This document shows positions 15,066-21,376 of a stretch of DNA of 34,578 bases, one piece after another. The position numbers and the translations under genes were made by a program. This DNA comes from Cryobacterium gelidum (GTDB taxonomy: Bacteria; Actinomycetota; Actinomycetes; Actinomycetales; Microbacteriaceae): NCBI RefSeq assembly GCF_004403985.1, contig NZ_SOHL01000009.1, positions 1 to 34,578 of the forward strand. The letters are read 5' to 3'. Numbering within the stretch: the first letter of the stretch is position 1; every line of letters starts with the position of its first letter. The notes beneath the pieces were generated by a model. It was not told the DNA's origin and made no database searches. It saw only the letters and a list, made by a program, of their open reading frames with translations.

Positions 15066-16082
15066 ATGACCGTTCGACGCCCGACCCGGTCGGTTCTGGT
15101 GATCGGGGTGATCGTGGGCGTGCTCGCGGCGATCCTGATCGGTACGGCGGTGACGGGCACATCCGTTTCGCCTGATCGGGCCCGAACTATGGGCAGCGCG
15201 ACGCCGACGGCTGCACGGCCGGCCACCACCGCCCCCGAGCCCGCGGCCCTCGCCGTGCTCGCGACACTGCCGATCAAGGGGCGCGCGCCGAAGACCGGCT
15301 ATGACCGCGAGGAAAGCTTCGGATCAGCCTGGCAAGACGTCGACCAGAACGGATGCGACACCCGCAACGACATTCTGGCCCGCGACCTGACCGTGCTCGT
15401 GGTCGACAGTGGCTGTGAAGTGCAGAGCGGCACCCTGCTCGGGCCATACACGGGCCTGACCATCGCTTTCGTGCGTGGGCAGACGACCTCGTCGCTCGTG
15501 CAGATCGACCACGTCGTGGCGTTGTCGAATGCATGGCAGACCGGCGCGCAGCAGCTGTCGCAGCAGCAGCGGGTGGCGTTGGCCAATGATCCGCTCAACC
15601 TGCTTGCCGTTGACGGCGTGACCAACTCGCGCAAGGGAGATGGCGACACGGCCACCTGGTTGCCGCCGCTGAACAGCTACCGGTGCATCTATGTGGCGCG
15701 GCAGGTCTCGGTCAAAGCGGCCCATGCGCTGTGGGTGACCCCGGCTGAGCATGATGCGATGACGCGCATACTGTCAGACTGCCCCGACGAGCTTTCGAGC
15801 ACCGGCATCGCGCCGGGCGACGCGCCCGAACCGGCAGAGCCGGACGACGAGACCCCGAGCAACGTCTTTTCCCAACCTGCACCGCCGCACGTGAGGCCGG
15901 CGCGGCCCCCGTGCACGCCGGAGATCCCGGCTACGGCAGCCACCTCGACCGCGACGGCGACGGCAGCGCCTGCGAATAGGCCGCCGGCAGGCTACGGCGC
16001 GCCGAGCAGTCGGGGCACTATCAGCAGCATCTCCAGCGCCGTGAAGGTGGTGAACACCATTCCGCACAGTAACCACAGCTGA
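15066..16082 (+). CDS. Membrane-anchored HNH (DUF1524/GmrSD-type) nuclease, frameshifted at the C-terminus
   Basis: As read, 338 residues. Residues about 10-33 form a signal anchor, followed by a Thr/Ala-rich linker and a DUF1524 HNH nuclease domain: GSAWQDVDQNGCDTRNDIL, QIDHVVALSNAW (His149), NDPLNLLAVDG and NSRKGD near 187-192. Homologues are exported nucleases ending in an Excalibur calcium-binding domain. Here that domain is complete but lies in the next frame (15869-15979); a single extra T in TTTT at 15867-15870 would join the two. In the annotated frame the tail after about residue 268 is low-complexity and runs 91 bases into the opposite-strand NERD 3 gene, as expected for a frameshift. 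AGAAGGAG ends 4 bases before ATG 15066. The nuclease core is intact. A sequencing or assembly error in the T run cannot be excluded. Confidence 0.85.
   Translation: MTVRRPTRSVLVIGVIVGVLAAILIGTAVTGTSVSPDRARTMGSATPTAARPATTAPEPAALAVLATLPIKGRAPKTGYDREESFGSAWQDVDQNGCDTRNDILARDLTVLVVDSGCEVQSGTLLGPYTGLTIAFVRGQTTSSLVQIDHVVALSNAWQTGAQQLSQQQRVALANDPLNLLAVDGVTNSRKGDGDTATWLPPLNSYRCIYVARQVSVKAAHALWVTPAEHDAMTRILSDCPDELSSTGIAPGDAPEPAEPDDETPSNVFSQPAPPHVRPARPPCTPEIPATAATSTATATAAPANRPPAGYGAPSSRGTISSISSAVKVVNTIPHSNHS
15869..15979 (+). pseudogene. Out-of-frame Excalibur calcium-binding domain of the HNH nuclease
   Basis: Frame 2 encodes FPTCTAAREAGAAP, then VHAGDPGYGSHLDRDGDG and SACE before TAG 15977-15979. 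This is a full Excalibur domain with its two cysteines and the DxDxDG calcium loop. It has no start of its own and follows on from the HNH gene if one base is added to the T run at 15867-15870. The restored stop would lie 12 bases before the convergent NERD 3 stop, the expected spacing. Confidence 0.85.
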
Positions 16083-16792
16083 CGGGTGCGACGTGCACGA
16101 GCCACCTCCGTTTCCAGGACAGCAAAGCGCTGCAGGATCTCGGCCGGTTCCAGCGCCGTGAGCGCCTGCCAGAGCACGGGATTTTCGACGTATCCGGCAA
16201 TTGCCAGCCGGTCGAGTGGGGCCAGCACCGGAGGTAGTCCCTGCAACCAGGCGCAGAGGTCGGGCGCCTCAATGATTTTCACCCGTGACGGCTGTGCCTG
16301 CACGATCACGTTCTTGGCGTCGACGAGCACGACGACGCCGCGCACCGATGCGGGGCGCGGCATCCGCTGGGCGAGAAAGGCAGTGAGGCTACCCGCCTCA
16401 TATTCGGCCTGCCTCAAATAGGGAATCTTTCGGGCACCGATCTGCACATTGCGGCTGGCGACCTGCACCGATTTGCGCGCTTGCCGGTGGGAATGGAGGG
16501 TGAACACCCCGGCCGGTCCGATCACAAGGTGGTCGACGTCGGCACCGCTCTCGCCCACCGGCAGGGAATGAAAAACGATCCATTCCCGCGGCAGCTCGGC
16601 CAGAGCCAGCCCCACGGCGATTTCCGCGCGGGCGGCGTCAAAGCAGCGCACGCTGCCTGCGCCGAGCGGGGATCGACCGATCAGGCGTTCCAGCGAACTG
16701 CGGGGCGCGACCAGGCGTTGCTCCAGCAGGAGCACTTCCATGCTCGACTGCGCCGGGCAACGCTGTCGCATGATCGGAGCATCGAAAGTCAC
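15992..16792 (-). CDS. NERD-domain protein 3 with C-terminal membrane anchor
   Basis: A protein of 266 residues and the closest paralogue of NERD protein 1: N-terminal helical part (SSLERLIGRSPLGAG), NERD core with AARAEIAVGLALAEL and ADVDHLVIGPAGVFTLHSH, IPYLRQAEYEAGSL, then LAIAGYVENPVLW. A coiled-coil-like stretch (RFAVLETEVARARRTRQ) and a terminal hydrophobic helix follow. The E and D positions are kept, but the expected core lysine is histidine. GTG 16792 is chosen because AGGAGAACC directly precedes it; the open frame upstream to 16927 has no such site. The antisense overlap with the HNH reading frame at its 3' end results from the frameshift there. Likely a membrane-tethered, non-nucleolytic protein; function unknown. 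Confidence 0.75.
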   Translation of the reverse strand: MTFDAPIMRQRCPAQSSMEVLLLEQRLVAPRSSLERLIGRSPLGAGSVRCFDAARAEIAVGLALAELPREWIVFHSLPVGESGADVDHLVIGPAGVFTLHSHRQARKSVQVASRNVQIGARKIPYLRQAEYEAGSLTAFLAQRMPRPASVRGVVVLVDAKNVIVQAQPSRVKIIEAPDLCAWLQGLPPVLAPLDRLAIAGYVENPVLWQALTALEPAEILQRFAVLETEVARARRTRQLWLLCGMVFTTFTALEMLLIVPRLLGAP

Positions 16793-17077
16793 GGTTCTCC
16801 TGTCGGGTACCTGAATGTAGCCTGCCGAGGACCGGCCCGAGCAGCCCCCGAACCGGGAGTTGCGGGGGCCCCCGATGTGCGATCGAGCGTGCTCGAACAG
16901 TTCGCCGCAGCGGATGCGTTGAATCACCCCTGACGCGCGGCCCGGTCGGCCCGCCGGTCGATCAGCTGCGGCTAGCCGATTCAGGGGTGTACATACTTTC
17001 GCTTATGCTTAAGCCAGCAACTTGGCATGGCCGTTTGGTCTTCCGCGCCTGAGAGCCCGACCAAAGGTACCTGCAGT

Positions 17078-17653
17078 ATGAACAAGAAGAATATTCTCCT
17101 GGCCAGCGCCGCTGGCGTCGCACTCGTATTGGGCGGCGCGGGCCTTGCCCTGGCCGCAACCAACCTCGGCGACAACGATGGCCCGCTCAGCGGCGAAACC
17201 CTCGACCGCGCGAGCAACGCCGCCCTGGCCGAAGTCGGTCCGGGAACCGTGTCGAGCGCCGAGCGCAACGATGACGGCGGAAGCGCTTACGACCTTGCGG
17301 TCCGCCTCGACAACGGCACCGAGGTCGACCTCGAACTCAACGATGCCTTCGACGTGGTCTGGGTCGGCGACTACGACAACACCAGTGACGACTCCTCGAA
17401 CAACAGCGAGGCGGCGCCGAGCCCGAGCGCCACGGCCGACGCGAGCGCCGCCGACCAGGCCGCCAGCGAGCGTGCCAGCGCGGAAGCCGCCGCCCTCGTC
17501 GCGGTCGGCAACGGTCGCGTGACCGATTTTGATCGGGACGAAGACTGGGACCACGTGTACGAGGTTGAGGTCACCCTCGACGATGGCACCGACCGCGACG
17601 TCGAGCTCGACGCCGGCTTCGTCGTCGTGCGCATCGACGACGTTCAGCAGTAA
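17078..17653 (+). CDS. Secreted protein with two PepSY domains
   Basis: A protein of 191 residues. Residues 1-28 are a signal peptide (MNKKNILLASAAGVALVLGG, cleavage near ALAA). Two PepSY-like repeats of about 55 residues follow, each ending in a YDLAVRLDNGTEVDLELN or YEVEVTLDDGTDRDVELD hairpin, separated by an Asp/Ser/Ala-rich linker of about 50 residues. Both repeats are strongly acidic. PepSY domains in such exported proteins are thought to inhibit or modulate extracytoplasmic proteases or to act as sensors; no partner gene is adjacent. ATG 17078 fits the signal peptide, with AAAGG 9 bases upstream; the longer frame from 17027 does not. A possible promoter has TATGCT at 17004-17009. The stop codon lies within a tandem repeat. 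Confidence 0.8.
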   Translation: MNKKNILLASAAGVALVLGGAGLALAATNLGDNDGPLSGETLDRASNAALAEVGPGTVSSAERNDDGGSAYDLAVRLDNGTEVDLELNDAFDVVWVGDYDNTSDDSSNNSEAAPSPSATADASAADQAASERASAEAAALVAVGNGRVTDFDRDEDWDHVYEVEVTLDDGTDRDVELDAGFVVVRIDDVQQ

Positions 17654-17688
17654 GAGCCGTTCAGCAGTAAGAGCCGTTCAGCAGGAGG
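17641..17688 (+). repeat. 17-base tandem repeat spanning the PepSY stop codon
   Basis: CGTTCAGCAGTAAGAGC occurs at 17641-17657 and again at 17658-17674, followed by a partial third copy from 17675. Each full copy carries CAG-TAA. In copy 1 this is the PepSY stop. The partial copy runs into the terminator stem. Looks like replication-slippage duplication. Confidence 0.85.
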
Positions 17689-17720
17689 CCCGGAGCGAAA
17701 TTGCTCGGGGCCTCCTGCTG
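17679..17720. terminator. Strong bidirectional terminator hairpin
   Basis: GCAGGAGGCCCGGAGC (17681-17696) pairs with GCTCGGGGCCTCCTGC (17703-17718) with one mismatch and a GAAATT loop; two further flanking pairs extend the stem to 18. It lies between convergent PepSY and RraA-like genes (stops at 17653 and 17725). No long U-run follows on either side. Confidence 0.75.
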
Positions 17721-17724
17721 TTGG

Positions 17725-18192
17725 TCAGCGTTCGACGAGGATACCGTCTTCGTCGCAGTAGACGGTGCGCCCGGGGGTGAAGACGACGCCGGCGATCTCG
17801 ACGACGGTGTCCGCCACCCCGGAACCGGTCTTGGAACTCTTGCGGGGGTTGCTGCCGAGGGCCTTGACGCCGAGGTCGAGGGCACCGATGGCGACCCGGT
17901 CACGCACGGCGCCGTTGATGATCGCGCCGGACCATCCGTTCGCGACGGCGAGGTCGGCGATTATGTCGCCCATGAGCGCCGAGTTCAACGAGCCGCCGCC
18001 GTCGATGACGAGTACGGCACCGTCGCCGGGCGTGGACAGGATCGACTTGAGCAGCGCGTTGTCCTCAAAGCAGGTCACCGTGCGGATCGGGCCGCTGAAC
18101 CGGGCGCGCCCACCGATCGTCTGAAACTGCAGGGGTACGGATTGCAGCTCGTCACCACGCTCGTCGTAGAGGTCGGCGGTCAATACGGTCAT
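17725..18192 (-). CDS. RraA-family protein (HMG/oxaloacetate aldolase-like)
   Basis: A protein of 155 residues, one complete RraA domain (E. coli RraA is 161). Blocks are [77 protein letters not shown], and [10 protein letters not shown] at the end. The family includes the RNase E inhibitor RraA and 4-hydroxy-4-methyl-2-oxoglutarate/oxaloacetate aldolases, which bind Mg2+ through the GAVRD arginine-aspartate pair and the GD of LMGDIIA; both are present, so aldolase or decarboxylase chemistry is possible. ATG 18192 is preceded by GGAGG. It is followed on the right by the racemase gene on the same strand, 85 bases apart. True substrate unknown. Confidence 0.88.
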   Translation of the reverse strand: MTVLTADLYDERGDELQSVPLQFQTIGGRARFSGPIRTVTCFEDNALLKSILSTPGDGAVLVIDGGGSLNSALMGDIIADLAVANGWSGAIINGAVRDRVAIGALDLGVKALGSNPRKSSKTGSGVADTVVEIAGVVFTPGRTVYCDEDGILVER

Positions 18193-18277
18193 TGTTCCTC
18201 CAGGTTTTCAATGCTTCCAGAGTAGGCCCCGAGCATGCCGGCCGTGGAGCAGGGTCGGGGCGCTCTGGTGACCCAGG

Positions 18278-19387
18278 CTAGAAACGGATGCTGTCGGTTC
18301 TCGCGGTCACACTGTCCAGCACGTCGGACAGTACCTCCACGCCGATACCTGGGCCGGTCGGCACCCGCAGGTGCCCGTTCTCGAGCTCGAACGGTGCGGT
18401 GAGGTCCTCTGCGAAATACCGGTTCGAGGCCGAGGTGTCGCCCGGCAGTATGAAGTTCGGCAGGGCGGCGAGGGCCACGTTGGCCGCCCGGCCGATGCCG
18501 GTTTCGAGCATGCCGCCGCACCAGACCGGAACGCCGTGGGCCGCGGCGACATCGTGGATGCGCCGAGCCTCGAGATAGCCGCCGACCCGGGCCGGTTTCA
18601 CGTTGATGATGCTGCACGCGCCGAGGGTGATCGCCGTCGCGGCGTCGCGGGCGGATCCGATCGATTCGTCGAGGCAGATCGGCGTGGAGATGAGCCTGGC
18701 CAGGTTGGCATGGCCAAGCAGGTCGTCCTCCTTCATCGGCTGTTCCATCAGCAGCAGGTCGAACGGGTCGAGCAGGGCGAGGTGGCGGGCATCGACGAGG
18801 GTGTATGCGGTGTTCGCGTCGACCTGCAACAGCAGGTCAGGACCAAAGCGCTCGCGCACGGCCCGCACAGGGGCAAGGTCCCAGCCTGGTTCGATTTTCA
18901 GTTTGATACGCAGGTAGCCTTCATCGAGATAGCCGGCGACGACGTCGAGCAGCTCGGGGACCGAATTCACGATGCCGACCGAGACGCCGGCCGGCACGCT
19001 GTCGCGCACCGCGCCGAGATGGTTGCCGAAGGAGGCGCCGGTGGTTTTGAGTTGCGCATCGAGAATGGCCGTTTCGAGAACGGCCTTGCTCATCCTGTGC
19101 CCCTTGACCGGTTCGAGTGCGGAGGCGACGAGTTCGGCGCTGAGCCGGTCGCCCACCGCCTGCAGCCGGGGCACCAGGTGGTCGCGAATAACCAGGTCGC
19201 TCGCGTCGAGAAATTCGGAGCTGTACAGGGGACGGGCGTCGGCGGCGCACTCGGCCCAGCCCTCGGCATCCGCTGTGATGACGCGCACCACGGTCACTAC
19301 CCGCTCGGTGGCCGTGCCGAACGAGGTGCGGAACGGCCGCACTAACGGCATGTGCACCCGGCGCAGCTCGATGGTCTCGATTTTCAT
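18278..19387 (-). CDS. N-succinylamino-acid racemase / o-succinylbenzoate synthase (enolase superfamily)
   Basis: A protein of 369 residues, the length of the Amycolatopsis/Deinococcus-type NSAR/OSBS branch. The catalytic set is complete: Lys162 and Lys164 in RIKLKIEPG, metal ligands Asp190 (VDANTAY), Glu215 (MEQPM) and Asp240 (LDESIG), and Lys264 (NVKPARVGG) as the second acid/base. This two-lysine arrangement supports 1,1-proton transfer, so it can racemise N-succinylamino acids as well as dehydrate SHCHC in menaquinone synthesis (menC). The start overlaps the stop of the upstream GNAT-like gene (ATGA). No other men gene is nearby, which favours racemase use; OSBS activity remains possible, since the family is often promiscuous. 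Confidence 0.88.
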   Translation of the reverse strand: MKIETIELRRVHMPLVRPFRTSFGTATERVVTVVRVITADAEGWAECAADARPLYSSEFLDASDLVIRDHLVPRLQAVGDRLSAELVASALEPVKGHRMSKAVLETAILDAQLKTTGASFGNHLGAVRDSVPAGVSVGIVNSVPELLDVVAGYLDEGYLRIKLKIEPGWDLAPVRAVRERFGPDLLLQVDANTAYTLVDARHLALLDPFDLLLMEQPMKEDDLLGHANLARLISTPICLDESIGSARDAATAITLGACSIINVKPARVGGYLEARRIHDVAAAHGVPVWCGGMLETGIGRAANVALAALPNFILPGDTSASNRYFAEDLTAPFELENGHLRVPTGPGIGVEVLSDVLDSVTARTDSIRF

Positions 19388-20256
19388 GCGGTTCCTCCCG
19401 GTGCGAGTCGGTACCAGCCGTCACGGCTGACTCCGCGGGCTACGTGCCCCGACGCGAACACGTCGGTGAAAATAGCCCGGACGCTGAGCCGCCACCGGGC
19501 GGCCAGCCGCGGGTCCAGCCCGCGCAGCGCCACAATATCAGTGGGAACCCGGCACCACAGAGCACCATTCGCCGCAACGAAGGCCGGTTCGCCGTCGGGG
19601 CCGAGCCGGAGCACATCATGCAGCCCGAAGTCGGGAAGCCCAACCGCAACCGGGCGGTCTTCGCTGCAGGCAGCCGACTCGTCGCTCGTGAGCGGCCACA
19701 CCGCGACCAGGCGGTCGCTGGGGTCGTTGGCGTTCATTTCGCCCATCATCGGGCCGTAGAAATCAACGGCGTACTCACTCGCGTGGGCGCCGAGTTTGGT
19801 GAGGTTGAAGCGGGCATTGCGGCTGACCAAGGGGTCGAAGGTCCAGGTCATCTCGGATAGGTCACGGTCCAGGCCCCAGGCCCGCTGGTGCTGTTTCAGG
19901 GCAAAGCCGACGCCGTGGTCGCTGTTGCCGGGCAGCACCCCGGCAATCAGGGAGTACATCGACGCGATCTTTTTCGACGGGGACGATGGCGTGACGATCG
20001 CCGCAGCGGCGCCGACGAGGCGGCCGGCCTGGTCCCGGGCCACGGTCACATTGCAGCCGGCGTGACCGATGCTGCAGAGCAGTTCGGAGGGGATGACGCT
20101 CTCGCCGGGTGGCAGCCGCCAGACCGTGTTGAAGAGCGTTTCTATCTCCAGAAAACCGGCGAGGCTGCCCTCGTTGCTCACCAGCACGCCGGCCGATTCG
20201 GCCGCCACCCGGGCCGCGGCCTGGGCTTGTTGGGCAAGGGCTGAGTTCTGCGACAT
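19384..20256 (-). CDS. GNAT-like N-acyltransferase (COG3375 type), partner of the racemase
   Basis: A protein of 290 residues. The N-terminal half reads as an acyltransferase domain (EIETLFNTVWRLPPGESVIPSELL, CNVTVARDQAGRLVGAAAAIV, then MYSLIAGVLPGNSDHGVGFALKQHQRAWGL), and the mid part has MTWTFDPLVSRNARFNLTKLGA. These blocks are typical of the COG3375 family found beside NSAR-type enolases. In known racemase pathways an N-succinyltransferase acts on a D-amino acid, the racemase inverts it and a hydrolase releases the L-amino acid; this protein is the candidate for step one. No hydrolase gene is in the window. ATG 20256 has no clear SD. The 3' end overlaps the racemase start by 4 bases, implying coupled translation. 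Confidence 0.8.
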   Translation of the reverse strand: MSQNSALAQQAQAAARVAAESAGVLVSNEGSLAGFLEIETLFNTVWRLPPGESVIPSELLCSIGHAGCNVTVARDQAGRLVGAAAAIVTPSSPSKKIASMYSLIAGVLPGNSDHGVGFALKQHQRAWGLDRDLSEMTWTFDPLVSRNARFNLTKLGAHASEYAVDFYGPMMGEMNANDPSDRLVAVWPLTSDESAACSEDRPVAVGLPDFGLHDVLRLGPDGEPAFVAANGALWCRVPTDIVALRGLDPRLAARWRLSVRAIFTDVFASGHVARGVSRDGWYRLAPGGTA

Positions 20257-20373
20257 TTGATCAGTGTGGCATTCTCGGCCGCCCGTGTCTTGCCCCGCCA
20301 CTGTGACTCGACCTGCGCGTGGTCCAGAGCGAAGGAGCGCGCACGGTCCCCGCGCCCGGTGCACACTGGTGGG

Positions 20374-20643
20374 GTGATTCGTAAACGCGTGCTCGCCCGC
20401 GGCGAGGTGCAGGGCGTCGGATTTCGGTACCATGCCCGGGCCCAGGCCCTGCACCTCGGGCTCGTCGGGTATGCCCGCAACCGGCCGGACGGAACGGTGG
20501 AACTCGAGCTCGAGGGGCTGGAGGCATCCGTTTCGCGCATGCTGCGCTGGCTCGAAACCGGCCCGCGCTACGCCGTCGTGACCGCGCTCGAGGTGAGCGA
20601 TGTGGCCACAACGGGCGAGAGCGAGTTTCAGATCACCGGCTGA
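20374..20643 (+). CDS. acyP: Acylphosphatase
   Basis: A small cytosolic enzyme of 89 residues that hydrolyses acyl phosphates such as acetyl phosphate (EC 3.6.1.7). It has the phosphate-binding loop GEVQGVGFRYHAR with the catalytic arginine and, after LVGYARNRPDGTVELELEG, the catalytic asparagine. Full family length (about 90). GTG 20374 is taken as start because it precedes the first conserved strand. There is no SD, and CACACT at -12 to -7 could serve as a -10 box for leaderless translation. It is divergent from the GNAT-like gene and followed after 37 bases by a possible leader ORF. Confidence 0.92.
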   Translation: MIRKRVLARGEVQGVGFRYHARAQALHLGLVGYARNRPDGTVELELEGLEASVSRMLRWLETGPRYAVVTALEVSDVATTGESEFQITG

Positions 20644-20668
20644 GGTCGGGGGCCGCCCAGCGCTGGCG

Positions 20669-20674
20669 TAGCGT
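20669..20674 (+). promoter_or_regulatory. Leaderless-type -10 box before the leader ORF
   Basis: TAGCGT lies exactly at -12 to -7 relative to ATG 20681, the spacing typical of leaderless actinobacterial transcripts. A second similar hexamer, TAGCCT, abuts the ATG. Confidence 0.4.
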
Positions 20675-20680
20675 TAGCCT

Positions 20681-20719
20681 ATGACCGCGCGCACGAGCCC
20701 CGCCGGGGGGCGGGAATGA
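20681..20719 (+). CDS. Possible 12-residue leader peptide coupled to the Pr6Pr gene
   Basis: A 13-codon frame encoding MTARTSPAGGRE, whose TGA overlaps the ATG of the next gene as ATGA. A -10-like box at the leaderless distance precedes it and no SD is present. The arrangement would let a leaderless ribosome reinitiate on the membrane-protein gene. Small size means chance cannot be ruled out. Confidence 0.35.
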   Translation: MTARTSPAGGRE

Positions 20720-21375
20720 ACGCGCGCACCGCGTTCGCCCTGGCGCGCCTCGGTTTGAGCGCGGCGGGACTCGTCGCCCTGATCGGCTATTTTCAGTACA
20801 CCCTGGGCGTGACCACGTTTGCCATCGCGAATTTCTTCAGCTATTTCACGGTGCAGAGCGGCATTGCGTCGGTCATCGTCTTCGTGACGGCGGCAGTGGT
20901 TGCCGCGCGCCGGCTGACCGATCCGGCCTGGCTCGATATGTTGCGGGCCATGGTGACAACCTACATTCTGGTCTCGGGCGTGGTCTACGGAATCATCGTC
21001 TGGCGGTCCTCTGGCGTGAACTACTCGATCGAGGTGCCGTGGTCGAGCCAGTTACTGCACTTCGTGATTCCGATCTGCGCCCTCATCGACTGGATCGTCG
21101 ACCCGTACAAGGCCCGCCTGTCGTGGAAATATCTCGGCTGGGCTATCGTCTTCCCCGTGTTCTGGCTGGTCTTCACGCTCATTCGCGGACCGATCGTTGG
21201 CTGGTACCCGTACTTCTTTCTCGACGCACGTCAGGTGAGCGGCCCCGGCGAGACCGTGTTGTACTGCCTGATCATCGTGGCCATCATCACCGGAATTGCG
21301 GCGCTGCTCACCGGGATCACCCGGCTGAAGCGGATGCCGCGGCACCTGCTCCCACCCTGGCGGGCCGCCGCCTGA
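20716..21375 (+). CDS. Pr6Pr-family integral membrane protein
   Basis: A protein of 219 residues with six predicted transmembrane helices (near 8-28, 38-65, 78-97, 110-127, 138-158 and 180-203). Family hallmarks are FFSYFTVQSGI, LLHFVIPICALIDWIVDP and GWYPYFFLD. The Pr6Pr family is widespread in actinobacteria and has no firmly established biochemical function; distant similarity to the FAR-17a/AIG1 lipid-hydrolase group has been proposed. ATG 20716 is preceded by a G-rich stretch that could act as SD and overlaps the stop of the small upstream frame. It is convergent with the amine oxidase gene, with one base between stops. Confidence 0.85.
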   Translation: MNARTAFALARLGLSAAGLVALIGYFQYTLGVTTFAIANFFSYFTVQSGIASVIVFVTAAVVAARRLTDPAWLDMLRAMVTTYILVSGVVYGIIVWRSSGVNYSIEVPWSSQLLHFVIPICALIDWIVDPYKARLSWKYLGWAIVFPVFWLVFTLIRGPIVGWYPYFFLDARQVSGPGETVLYCLIIVAIITGIAALLTGITRLKRMPRHLLPPWRAAA

Positions 21376-21376
21376 G

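Noticed and set aside
15860..15880. Programmed -1 frameshift joining HNH and Excalibur
   Set aside because: The T run does not form a standard X-XXY-YYZ slippery heptamer in the zero frame, and no clear downstream structure was recognised. A simple indel explains it better.
16863..16874. Perfect palindrome CGGGGGCCCCCG upstream of NERD 3
   Set aside because: A pure G/C run of this kind is easily produced by base composition, and nothing positional supports a function.
18278..19387. Dedicated menaquinone gene menC
   Set aside because: The catalytic residues fit, but no other men gene is near and the partner gene fits the racemase pathway. The call was left open between the two.
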